Below, piece by piece: positions 1 through 6,113 of a stretch of 7,704 bases of DNA (positions are counted from its first letter, which is position 1; each line of letters opens with the position of its first letter). This DNA comes from JAENVT01 sp040006755 (GTDB lineage Bacteria > Actinomycetota > Acidimicrobiia > Acidimicrobiales > Ilumatobacteraceae). Both the position numbers and the translations under genes were made by a program. The DNA is taken from positions 1 to 7,704 of the forward strand of contig JBDTWJ010000166.1 of NCBI GenBank assembly GCA_040006755.1. The letters are read 5' to 3'. Below the pieces are notes generated by a model. That model searched no databases. It saw only the letters and a list, made by a program, of their open reading frames with translations, and was not told where the DNA came from.

Positions 1-368
1 ACGTTGATGACCGCGTCCCACTCCTCTTCGGTCATGTTGGTCAACATGCGGTCGCGCAGGATTCCAGCGTTGTTGACGACGGCGTGAAGGTCGCCGAACG
101 TCTCGACGGCCGTGTTGATCAGGCGCTGCGCACCCTCCCATGACGACACGCTGTCGCCGTTGGCGACTGCCGCTCCGCCCATGCCCTTGATCTCCTCGAC
201 CACCTGTTCGGCGGGGCTCAGGTCGCCGCCGGATCCGTCTACATTGCCGCCGAGATCGTTGACGACGACCTTGGCGCCGTGTGCCGCGAGGCTGAGGGCA
301 TGTTCGCGACCGATACCGCGACCGGCGCCAGTCACGATGGCGACTCGTCCTTCACACAACTTGCTCAT
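1..368 (-). CDS. Short-chain dehydrogenase/reductase (SDR), 5' part, runs off the left edge
   Basis: The 122 visible codons read leftwards from an ATG at 368 and are the N-terminal Rossmann half of a classical SDR, a cytoplasmic NAD(P)(H)-dependent oxidoreductase. Seen: the TGAGRGIG nucleotide-binding motif at residues 13-20, a VVVNDLGG segment at 35-41 (the acidic D38 after the second strand fits NAD preference), and the NNAG motif at 99-102. The catalytic Ser-Tyr-Lys lies beyond the edge. The NDLGG...DG...SPAEQVVEEI style resembles the SDR domain of peroxisomal multifunctional enzyme type 2 and related bacterial 3-hydroxyacyl-CoA dehydrogenases, so a role in acyl-CoA or steroid-like oxidation is plausible but not proven; the substrate cannot be read. 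A GAAGG ribosome binding site (379-383 on the plus strand) sits 10 bases before the ATG. It is divergent from the amidase gene. Confidence 0.93.
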   Translation of the reverse strand, partial: MSKLCEGRVAIVTGAGRGIGREHALSLAAHGAKVVVNDLGGNVDGSGGDLSPAEQVVEEIKGMGGAAVANGDSVSSWEGAQRLINTAVETFGDLHAVVNNAGILRDRMLTNMTEEEWDAVIN

Positions 369-438
369 TGGGCACACACCTTCGTCGTGGAAACCCGCGG
401 GCTGGGTAACCGAATATCGGAATCATAAAGTGGCGCCG
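369..438. promoter_or_regulatory. Divergent intergenic region between SDR and amidase
   Basis: This 70-base gap must hold promoters for both divergent genes. On the plus strand TAAAGT at 426-431 matches an actinobacterial TAnnnT -10 box and ends 7 bases before the amidase ATG at 439, which suggests a leaderless transcript. No convincing -35 is visible. On the minus strand the SDR has a GAAGG Shine-Dalgarno at 379-383; I see no clear -10 for it. Confidence 0.4.
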
Positions 439-1239
439 ATGTGTGACTGCCAGTTGACCAACGTCGTGACCCGCCGCGAGGCCATTGTGGGCGGTCTCGC
501 GGTGGGCTCGGCCATCGCCATTGGCGCGGGCATCGCCAGCGCCGCTCGAGTCACCGCAGCGCCGGCGCCGCCCTCCGTACCCGCAGTCGAGGTCATGCCA
601 GGGCTGTCGATCTACCCGCGCGACGCGTGGGGCGCCAACCTGCCGCCGGTCGGGCCGATCGAGCGGGAGACAGCACAGTTCCTGATGGTGCATCACACTG
701 CGTCGTCCAATGCGTACAGCAGCGTGGCCATGCTGATCCAGGCCACGTACGCGTTCCACACCAGCTCGGCGAAGGGCTGGAGCGACGTCTGCTACGAGTT
801 CTTCATCGGTCGCGACGGCGATGTGTGGGAAGGCCGAGCAGGGGCACTCGTTGGCCCAGTGGTCGCGGACGCAACCGGCGGGAGCCAGGGATTCGCTCAG
901 CTGATCTGCCTCTTGGGCGACTTCACCAGCCAATCGCCGACCGCGTCGGCGATGACCTCGTTGGTCAATGTGCTGGCGTGGCTCAGCGATCGATACTTCA
1001 TCGACGTCGGAGCCGACGTGACCACATCGTTCATCTCCAGAGGATCCCAGCGCTGGCCGGCGGGAACTCCGGTGACCGTCAACACCATCGCCGGCCACCG
1101 TGACATGTCCTACACAGCGTGTCCGGGAGACGCCTTGTATCCCCTGCTGCCCGAAATCCGCGCGGCCGCCGTCGCCCAACGTGCCGTGTGGAAACAAGTG
1201 CTGAAACCCGCGCGGCGACTTGGCGCCGTCGCCCCTTAG
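439..1239 (+). CDS. Exported N-acetylmuramoyl-L-alanine amidase / peptidoglycan recognition protein
   Basis: 266 residues. The N-terminus carries a Tat-like signal: TRREAIVGG at 11-19, a Gly/Ala-rich hydrophobic stretch to about 36, and an Ala/Pro-rich possible cleavage region at 39-44. The rest is an Amidase_2/PGRP fold: FLMVHHTAS at 81-89, YEFFIGRDGDVWEGR at 119-133, and AGHRDMSYTACPG at 218-230. By analogy with T7 lysozyme the zinc ligands are H85, H220 and C228, with Y119 as the catalytic tyrosine; the position equivalent to the T7 Lys is T226, as in many active PGRPs. It should cleave the MurNAc-L-Ala bond of peptidoglycan outside the membrane, for wall turnover or against other bacteria. 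The ATG at 439 is preferred over the long upstream extension, which lies in the SDR promoter and antisense to the SDR; GTG at 430 is in frame but falls inside the putative -10. The two Cys in MCDC ahead of the signal are odd. Confidence 0.92.
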   Translation: MCDCQLTNVVTRREAIVGGLAVGSAIAIGAGIASAARVTAAPAPPSVPAVEVMPGLSIYPRDAWGANLPPVGPIERETAQFLMVHHTASSNAYSSVAMLIQATYAFHTSSAKGWSDVCYEFFIGRDGDVWEGRAGALVGPVVADATGGSQGFAQLICLLGDFTSQSPTASAMTSLVNVLAWLSDRYFIDVGADVTTSFISRGSQRWPAGTPVTVNTIAGHRDMSYTACPGDALYPLLPEIRAAAVAQRAVWKQVLKPARRLGAVAP

Positions 1240-1249
1240 CCTGCCCGCG
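1237..1249 (+). promoter_or_regulatory. Putative leaderless -10 box overlapping the amidase stop codon
   Basis: TAGCCT at 1237-1242 fits the TAnnnT -10 consensus and ends 7 bases before the ATG at 1250. Its TAG is the amidase stop codon. There is no Shine-Dalgarno in front of the ATG, so a leaderless internal promoter is a reasonable reading; coupled readthrough from the amidase is the alternative. Confidence 0.35.
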
Positions 1250-2473
1250 ATGAGTCTGTCCGCGACTGCGACCGCCGACGTCGTCGTCGTCGGGGCTGGT
1301 CCCGCGGGCGCCACGGCTGCGACGCTGCTAGCTCGCGCCGGGCGATCGGTCGTCGTCATCGACAAGGCCGTGTTTCCGCGCGACAAGTGCTGCGGCGACG
1401 GCCTCACCACCCTGGCGCTGCGCGAACTCGAGCACCTCGGGCTACGGCCCTCGATGGTGCCGAGTTGGAAATCGGTCGACGCCGCGTGGCTGCGCTCGCC
1501 ATCGGGCCGAGAGGTGTGCCTGCCCCTTCCCCCCGACGGCATCTTCGCCGCGACAACGCCGCGACGAGAACTAGACGCAGCGCTGGTCGACCTGGCCATC
1601 GGATCGGGAGCCACCGTTCACCAGGGCAACGCGCTCGGCGCCATTCGGCAGCGTTCCGACTCGGTGGAGATCGACGTCGATGGCATCGGAACCGTCACGA
1701 CGCGATATGCGATTGCGGCCGACGGAATGTGGTCGGCGACCCGCAAGGCCTTGGGGGTCGGCGAGCCCGGATACCTCGGTGAGTGGCATGCCTTTCGCCA
1801 ATACGCCCGCAACGTCACTGGTCCAGCGGCCGAGCGACTGATCGTCTGGTTCGAGCCCGATCTCTTGCCGGGCTACATGTGGAGTTTTCCTCTGCCTGGA
1901 GGCCGGGCAAACGTCGGCTTCGGCGTGCAGCGCGACGGCCGGCGACGGGTGCGCGACATGAAGCGGGAGTGGAGCGAACTGTTGCAAAGACCCCACGTCG
2001 TGGAAGCTCTCGGCTCCAACTTCGAGCTGGAAGACCGTCACACCGCGTGGCCTATCCCTGCGGGGATCGACCGGGCGACGTTGACAACCGGCCGGGTGTG
2101 TTTCGTCGGCGATGCTGCGATGGCCACCGACACCATGACCGGCGAAGGCATCGGCCAAGCGTTGCTCACTGCCCGCCTCGCGGCCGAGGCGATCATCGCC
2201 GGCGGCGCACTCGACCCCAACGAGGTCACCGCGCGCTACCGATCGACCGTGCGGCACCACCTGTTGGCCGACCACAGGATGTCGAAGATGCTGAGCAAAG
2301 TGCTCAGCAGCGAGCTCGGTGCCCGCGGCGCCATTCGGTTCCTGGCATCCAGCAATTGGACGCGCCGCAACTTCGCCCGCTGGATGTTCGAGGACGAACC
2401 GAGAGCCATCGCCTTCACCCCCTCACGCTGGCACTCCCGCCCGTTCCACCAACTCGGCCCCTTCCAAACCTAA
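1250..2473 (+). CDS. FAD-dependent oxidoreductase, geranylgeranyl/menaquinone reductase family
   Basis: 407 residues. Seen: the dinucleotide-binding GAGPAG at 15-20 ending in an acidic residue (VVVIDK, D39), the family signature FPRDKCCGDGL at 42-52, AADGMWSATR at 156-165 (the DGxxS flavin-domain motif), and the FAD-contacting GDAA at 287-290 with TGEGIG at 297-302. This layout and the ~400-residue length fit the geranylgeranyl reductase family, including actinobacterial menaquinone reductase MenJ, which saturates a double bond in the polyprenyl tail. Enzymes of this family reduce isoprenoid chains at the membrane or in lipid biosynthesis; which lipid is used here cannot be read. A TTG at 1220 would add ten residues overlapping the amidase; the ATG at 1250 gives a more normal start close to the FAD motif. 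No Shine-Dalgarno precedes it. Same strand as the amidase, 10 bases downstream. Confidence 0.92.
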   Translation: MSLSATATADVVVVGAGPAGATAATLLARAGRSVVVIDKAVFPRDKCCGDGLTTLALRELEHLGLRPSMVPSWKSVDAAWLRSPSGREVCLPLPPDGIFAATTPRRELDAALVDLAIGSGATVHQGNALGAIRQRSDSVEIDVDGIGTVTTRYAIAADGMWSATRKALGVGEPGYLGEWHAFRQYARNVTGPAAERLIVWFEPDLLPGYMWSFPLPGGRANVGFGVQRDGRRRVRDMKREWSELLQRPHVVEALGSNFELEDRHTAWPIPAGIDRATLTTGRVCFVGDAAMATDTMTGEGIGQALLTARLAAEAIIAGGALDPNEVTARYRSTVRHHLLADHRMSKMLSKVLSSELGARGAIRFLASSNWTRRNFARWMFEDEPRAIAFTPSRWHSRPFHQLGPFQT

Positions 2474-2544
2474 TCGAGTGTTTCGTGACCAATCGCGCCC
2501 GAGCGAGTGCTTCCGGCCCACCCGGAGTGCACGCAAGCCCTCGG
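2474..2544. repeat. Left repeat array: half element plus degenerate 42-base palindromic element
   Basis: Starts directly after the FAD-enzyme stop codon. A half element (TCGAGTGTTTCGTGACC, 2474-2490) is followed after 12 bases by a 42-base element at 2503-2544 that begins GCGAGTGCTTCCGGCC and ends GCAAGCCCTCGG. By hand alignment this second unit matches the perfect palindrome at 3561-3602 at 31 of 42 positions without gaps. It is itself an imperfect inverted repeat, about 11 of 16 arm pairs. It lies between the stop codons of two convergent genes, so it could also serve as a terminator, though there is no T run. Confidence 0.75.
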
Positions 2545-2552
2545 ACGAGAGT

Positions 2553-3485
2553 TCAAGCAGCGGTCGAGATGCGCGCCTCATAGAGCGCGACGAGCTCGTC
2601 GACGAGACTCGGAACGTCGATGAAGTCGACCTCGGTGACGCGCTCGACCTGCCAACCGATGAGATGGCACTGACGATCGCGTCGCTTGTCGCGGGTGGTT
2701 CCCTCGAGAAACAAGTGATCCGGGTGGATATCGATCTCGATCGCCCACTTCGCCGCCGTCACGGCCAGATCGATGCGGATCTTGGCGCCGTTGCGAAGTT
2801 GCAGAGCCTCGACCTGAGGCACGACGGGAACGCCTCGGGCCCGCAGTGCGTCTCCCAGCACGATTTCCGGATGCGACTCGGCGGCAGGGCGATCGCCACG
2901 CGCGACGAGGCTCTTGACGAACTGCAGGGAACCAGGGCGACGAGGATGACACAGCCGTCGGGCGACGGCGGCAAGCTCCTCCATCGAGCTGTGACCTTCT
3001 CGGATCAGCTGTTCGATGACCGAGGCATGGTCTTGCACAGGTAGCAGCGCGGCGAGATCGAAGGCCAAGCGTGCAGGACTGGCTGTGACGATGCCGTCCT
3101 GACGTCGACGAACATCGGAAGGCTTGATCGACGTCGTCTGATGAAGCGCGAGGTCGTGATGTCGTTCGAGATGAACCCCGTGCGGAAGTGCGAGATAGAT
3201 CGGCTCTGGCCGCGGCATTCGCCAGAGCCCGAGCAACTTTCCTCCCGTCGGGCCCGAGATGAACCCCGACGGGTGGGCGAGACACGCGGCAACACATCGA
3301 CCTTCCAGGGTGTTGGGTGCCGACTCGATCCGCACGACCGACTTGTAGACGGAGGTGAAAACGCCAGCATCGATCAGTCGCTGCCGTGCTCTTCGATGCA
3401 CTCCAGTTTCGTCGAGCTGAGACGAAGTTGCGTGCCCGTGCTGGGTACGCAGGATGGCGAGCGCATGAGGGGTGAGATCCGCCAT
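2553..3485 (-). CDS. AbiEi-like protein with C-terminal DUF559/Vsr-like nuclease domain
   Basis: 310 residues. The N-terminal ~60 residues (LTPHALAILRTQHGHATSSQL..., then RRARQRLIDAGVF) look like the winged-helix start of the type IV antitoxin AbiEi family. Residues 60-195 resemble the AbiEi middle region (HPSGFISGPTGGKLLGLWR at 71-89). From ~205 there is a DUF559/Vsr-like PD-(D/E)XK fold: E207, then RIDLAV with D239, AIEIDIH with E250, D252 and H254, an RDKRRDRQCHLIGW segment at 265-278 and a final VERVTEVDF strand. All acidic metal-binding positions expected of a nuclease appear intact. ATG at 3485 is chosen because GGAGG (plus-strand 3491-3495) sits 5 bases upstream; an in-frame ATG at 3560 lacks one. 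No AbiEii-type nucleotidyltransferase toxin lies on either side, so it is an orphan. Flanked by palindromic repeat arrays. Function unknown: regulator, defence factor or nuclease of a small mobile unit. Confidence 0.85.
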   Translation of the reverse strand: MADLTPHALAILRTQHGHATSSQLDETGVHRRARQRLIDAGVFTSVYKSVVRIESAPNTLEGRCVAACLAHPSGFISGPTGGKLLGLWRMPRPEPIYLALPHGVHLERHHDLALHQTTSIKPSDVRRRQDGIVTASPARLAFDLAALLPVQDHASVIEQLIREGHSSMEELAAVARRLCHPRRPGSLQFVKSLVARGDRPAAESHPEIVLGDALRARGVPVVPQVEALQLRNGAKIRIDLAVTAAKWAIEIDIHPDHLFLEGTTRDKRRDRQCHLIGWQVERVTEVDFIDVPSLVDELVALYEARISTAA

Positions 3486-3560
3486 GACGACCTCCGATGC
3501 GACAGTGTCGAGTTGGGGGAAGTCCGGCGCCAACGTATCCGCCGATTTCCCGCTTCCCAT
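3486..3560 (-). promoter_or_regulatory. Putative promoter and ribosome binding site of the AbiEi-like gene
   Basis: On the minus strand TACGTT (3537 down to 3532) fits TAnnnT and would start a transcript near 3525, giving a ~40-base leader that contains the GGAGG site at 3495-3491. No good -35 is visible; the region where it would lie abuts the palindrome at 3561-3602, a natural place for a regulator to act. Confidence 0.35.
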
Positions 3561-3602
3561 CCGAGTGTTTCCGACCCACTCGAGGTGGTCGGAAACACTC
3601 GG
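3561..3602. repeat. Perfect 16-base-arm palindrome in divergent promoter region
   Basis: Left arm CCGAGTGTTTCCGACC (3561-3576) and right arm GGTCGGAAACACTCGG (3587-3602) are exact reverse complements around a 10-base centre that contains CTCGAG (3579-3584). It lies between the AbiEi-like gene and the nitronate monooxygenase gene, between their two putative -10 boxes. AbiEi antitoxins are known to repress their own promoter by binding inverted repeats, so an operator is plausible; a related copy downstream of the same gene argues it may also be a REP-type or cassette-boundary element. Confidence 0.9.
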
Positions 3603-3615
3603 TCAGCGCTCAGCG

Positions 3616-3631
3616 GGCCGCAAACACTCGG
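3616..3631. repeat. Outer half element of the right repeat array
   Basis: GGCCGCAAACACTCGG matches the right arm of the neighbouring palindrome (GGTCGGAAACACTCGG) at 14 of 16 bases and lies 13 bases beyond it. It mirrors the half element at 2474-2490 on the other side of the AbiEi-like gene. It would cover the -35 area of the downstream gene's putative promoter. Confidence 0.7.
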
Positions 3632-3642
3632 ACTTGGTTCGC

Positions 3643-3656
3643 TACGGTGCTGCAGC
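3643..3656 (+). promoter_or_regulatory. Putative leaderless -10 box of nitronate monooxygenase gene
   Basis: TACGGT at 3643-3648 matches TAnnnT and ends 8 bases before the ATG at 3657, where transcription would be expected to begin. There is no Shine-Dalgarno ahead of that ATG, which supports a leaderless mRNA. The -35 area falls on a repeat half element rather than a recognisable hexamer. Confidence 0.4.
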
Positions 3657-4622
3657 ATGCGTACTCGGTTGACCGACCTGCTCGACATCGAACATCCGAT
3701 CATGCTGGCGGGCATGGGTGGCGTCAGTTACCACCGATTGGTCGCCGCCGTCAGTGAGGCCGGGGGCATCGGCACGCTGGGGGCGTCGACGATGCGCCAC
3801 GACGAGTTGCCGCTCGAGATGGCGGCGGTTCGCGAGCTGACCGCGAAGCCGTTCGGCGTCGATCTGCTCACGGCGCTGCCGGGACAGGTCGAGCAAGGAA
3901 TCCAATCGGTGATCGACGGCGGTGCTCGGATCTTCGTTGCCGGCCTCGGCGTGCCGCGCGAGGTCATCGACCTGTTGCACTCCAAGAGCATTCTCGTCGG
4001 CAGCATGTGCGGCAAGGTTCGACATGCGGTCAGCGCGGTGGCGAGCGGCGTCGACTTCGTCGTCGCCCAGGGCACCGAGGCGGGCGGCCACACGGGCACG
4101 ATCGCGACCATCACGTTGGTGCCACAGGTCGTCGACGCAGTTGGTCAGCAAGTTCCGGTTGTCGCCGCGGGCGGATTGTTCGACGGGCGGGGGCTCGCAG
4201 CATCGATCGCGCTTGGCGCTGATGGCGTGTGGATCGGTACGAGGTTCATCGCCACGCCCGAGGCGAGAGCCGTCAACGGATACAAGGAAGCGCTGCTGGC
4301 CACCGCCGAGGACGGTACGGTCATCAGCCGCGCGTACACCGGCAAGACGTGCCGCGTCGTGCGCAACGATTGGACCAACCACTACGACGCCCACCCTGAG
4401 GAACTGCAGCCATTCCCGGCGCAGGCCGGGTACTCGGCAAAGGCAGGTGTCAACCATCTCGGCTACCCCGATGGCACCGAGGTCGACGCGTCTCGAGAAT
4501 TCATGCCGTGCGGACAGGGAGTCGGCGCCATTGATTCGCTGGTACCCGCAGCTGATCTGCTGCAATCGATGGTGGCAGAAGCGGAGGCGTCGATCGACCG
4601 CATGATGGCGGCCCGCCGGTGA
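3657..4622 (+). CDS. Nitronate monooxygenase-family FMN protein
   Basis: 321 residues forming a TIM barrel of the nitronate monooxygenase (former 2-nitropropane dioxygenase) family. Seen: IEHPIMLAGMGGVSYHRLVAAVSEAGGIGTLGAS at 11-44, VAQGTEAGGHTG at 136-147 with the catalytic-type H145, the FMN-phosphate strand VPVVAAGGLFDGRG at 166-179, and GADGVWIGTRF at 188-198. Family members use FMN and O2 to oxidise alkyl nitronates such as propionate-3-nitronate to carbonyl compounds; the related FabK enoyl-ACP reductases share the fold, so the substrate is inferred only at family level. ATG at 3657 starts just before the conserved first strand; an upstream extension would run antisense through the AbiEi-like gene and the palindrome. 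Its stop codon overlaps the start of the peptidase gene by four bases, indicating co-translation. Confidence 0.9.
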   Translation: MRTRLTDLLDIEHPIMLAGMGGVSYHRLVAAVSEAGGIGTLGASTMRHDELPLEMAAVRELTAKPFGVDLLTALPGQVEQGIQSVIDGGARIFVAGLGVPREVIDLLHSKSILVGSMCGKVRHAVSAVASGVDFVVAQGTEAGGHTGTIATITLVPQVVDAVGQQVPVVAAGGLFDGRGLAASIALGADGVWIGTRFIATPEARAVNGYKEALLATAEDGTVISRAYTGKTCRVVRNDWTNHYDAHPEELQPFPAQAGYSAKAGVNHLGYPDGTEVDASREFMPCGQGVGAIDSLVPAADLLQSMVAEAEASIDRMMAARR

Positions 4623-6052
4623 CGAGCTCCGAGCGCACGACCTCCGACGACGCGGTGTCAGCTCACGTCGACCGCGTGTGGAACGACGACATCCTTCCGG
4701 CGTTGCGCGACTACATCGCGATCCCCAACGTGTCGGTGTTGTTCGACCCGCAGTGGCGCGAGCATGGGCACATGGATCGCGCCGTCGAGCTCATCCGGGC
4801 GTGGTGCGCGAGTCGATCCATCGCAGGGCTCACCGTCGAGGTCCACGAACTCCCGGGCCGCACGCCGGTGATCCTGATGGCGGTCCCCGCGTTCGGTTCC
4901 GGGTCCGCCGACGACACCGTGCTGCTGTACGGCCACCTCGACAAGCAACCCGAGATGACGGGATGGCGCGACGACCTCGGGCCGTGGAAGCCGGTTGTCG
5001 AAGGCGACCGTCTCTACGGCCGTGGAGGCGCCGACGACGGCTACGCAGCCTTCGCATCGCTGCTGGCGATCGAGGCCGCGCAGGCGAACGGGCTCAGTCA
5101 TACACGTTGTGTCGTGATGATCGAGGCGAGCGAGGAAAGCGGTAGCCCCGACCTCCCTGCATACCTGGAGGCGCTCGCGGACCAGATCGGTTCACCGAGT
5201 CTGGTTGTGTGCCTCGACTCCGGTTGCCTCGACTACGAGCGGCTGTGGGTCACGACATCGCTGCGCGGCATGATCGGCGGCACGTTGCGCGTAGAGATCC
5301 TGACCGAGGGGGTCCACAGCGGCGAGGCCAGCGGTGTCGTGCCGTCGTCGTTCCGCATCTGCAGAGAGCTCCTCGACCGCGTCGAAGACAGCTTCGACGG
5401 CAGGCTGCTGCTACCAGAGTTGCACGTCGAGGTGCCGCAGGATCGGCGCGAGCAGGCGAGTGACACCGCGTCGGAGTTCCCTATCGGTGGGCACTTCCCA
5501 TTCGTCGAGGGTGCCGAACCGATGGTCGCCGACCACACCGAACAGCTGCTGGCGCGCACCTGGTATCCAGCGCTCAGCATCACCGGTGTCGATGGCATCC
5601 CACCGGTCGAATCCGCTGGCAATGTGCTGCGGCCGTTTACATCGCTCTGCCTCAGCGTTCGCATTCCGCCCACCTGCGATCATGCGGTGGCGCGCGCGGC
5701 ACTCTGCGAAGCCTTGACAAAGGACGCTCCCTATGGCGCTCATGTGACCTTTGCACGCGTTCACTCCGCTCCTGGGTGGAATGCGCCCGCGTTCGCCGGT
5801 TGGTTGCAGTCTGCGCTCCACGACGCGTCGACCGCGACGTTCGGCAATGAATCACGAGCATTCGGAGAGGGCGGATCGATCCCCTTTATGGGAATGCTCG
5901 GTGAGTTGTTCCCAGAGGCGCAGTTCGTGATCACCGGCGTGCTCGGTCCAGGCGCGAACGCGCATGGACCCAACGAGTACCTGCACATACCGACAGCACG
6001 CAAGCTGACGAGCTGCTTGGTCACGGTGCTCGCCGCCCACGCAAAACGGTGA
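4619..6052 (+). CDS. M20-family metallopeptidase (carnosinase/dipeptidase type)
   Basis: 477 residues with a GTG start inside the GTGA overlap with the preceding stop codon; such overlap supports this start and translational coupling. Two-zinc M20 motifs in order: LLYGHLDKQPEMTGW at 102-116 (H106 ligand, D108), LYGRGGADDGYA at 132-143 (bridging D139), EASEESGS at 169-176 (E172 catalytic base, E173 ligand), CLDSG at 198-202 (D200 ligand), and NAHGPNEYLHI at 447-457 (H449 ligand). H233 in GVHSGEASG marks the lid/dimerisation domain at roughly 210-380. The set is complete, so it should be an active cytoplasmic hydrolase. GHLDKQPE...GW and full length put it with the CNDP-like dipeptidases rather than DapE or ArgE. 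It probably cleaves dipeptides or N-acyl amino acids; the exact substrate cannot be read, and its pairing with a nitronate monooxygenase is unexplained. Confidence 0.93.
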   Translation: MTSSERTTSDDAVSAHVDRVWNDDILPALRDYIAIPNVSVLFDPQWREHGHMDRAVELIRAWCASRSIAGLTVEVHELPGRTPVILMAVPAFGSGSADDTVLLYGHLDKQPEMTGWRDDLGPWKPVVEGDRLYGRGGADDGYAAFASLLAIEAAQANGLSHTRCVVMIEASEESGSPDLPAYLEALADQIGSPSLVVCLDSGCLDYERLWVTTSLRGMIGGTLRVEILTEGVHSGEASGVVPSSFRICRELLDRVEDSFDGRLLLPELHVEVPQDRREQASDTASEFPIGGHFPFVEGAEPMVADHTEQLLARTWYPALSITGVDGIPPVESAGNVLRPFTSLCLSVRIPPTCDHAVARAALCEALTKDAPYGAHVTFARVHSAPGWNAPAFAGWLQSALHDASTATFGNESRAFGEGGSIPFMGMLGELFPEAQFVITGVLGPGANAHGPNEYLHIPTARKLTSCLVTVLAAHAKR

Positions 6053-6072
6053 CTGGCGCGCCCCCGCGCAGT
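6052..6072 (+). terminator. GC-rich hairpin after the peptidase gene
   Basis: ACT-G-GCGCG (6052-6060), loop CCCC, CGCGC-AGT (6065-6072) can form an 8-pair stem with one bulged G, beginning at the last base of the peptidase stop codon. There is no T run, so it would be a weak or factor-assisted terminator, or merely a leader structure ahead of the MoxR gene. Confidence 0.3.
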
Positions 6073-6113
6073 GAACGCGTTGATACCGTTCCCGCCGAAG
6101 GAGCGGAACCCCC
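6073..6113 (+). promoter_or_regulatory. Putative -10 box and ribosome binding site of the MoxR gene
   Basis: GAAGGAG at 6097-6103 is a strong Shine-Dalgarno 10 bases before the ATG at 6114 and fixes that start. TACCGT at 6084-6089 fits TAnnnT and could initiate near 6096, but no -35 is recognisable, so transcription may also continue from the peptidase gene. Confidence 0.45.

Noticed and set aside
112..438. Long in-frame N-terminal extension of the amidase reading frame
   Set aside because: It reads antisense through the SDR gene and its promoter and has no domain-like sequence; the Tat-like signal begins properly after ATG 439.
2292..2310. Hairpin GCTGAGC-AAAGT-GCTCAGC
   Set aside because: It is inside the FAD-enzyme gene and is explained by a repeated Leu-Ser codon pair; no regulatory context.
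3486..3560. Upstream in-frame ATG at 3560 for the AbiEi-like gene
   Set aside because: No Shine-Dalgarno in front, and the extra 25 residues contain the putative -10; ATG 3485 has an excellent GGAGG.
2464..3641. Target-site duplication flanking the repeat-bounded cassette
   Set aside because: Bases outside the two arrays (before 2474 and after 3631) show no convincing direct repeat by eye, so insertion by a classical transposase is not supported.
3141..3656. N-terminal extension of the nitronate monooxygenase reading frame
   Set aside because: It crosses the AbiEi-like gene antisense and the palindrome; the family fold starts right after ATG 3657.
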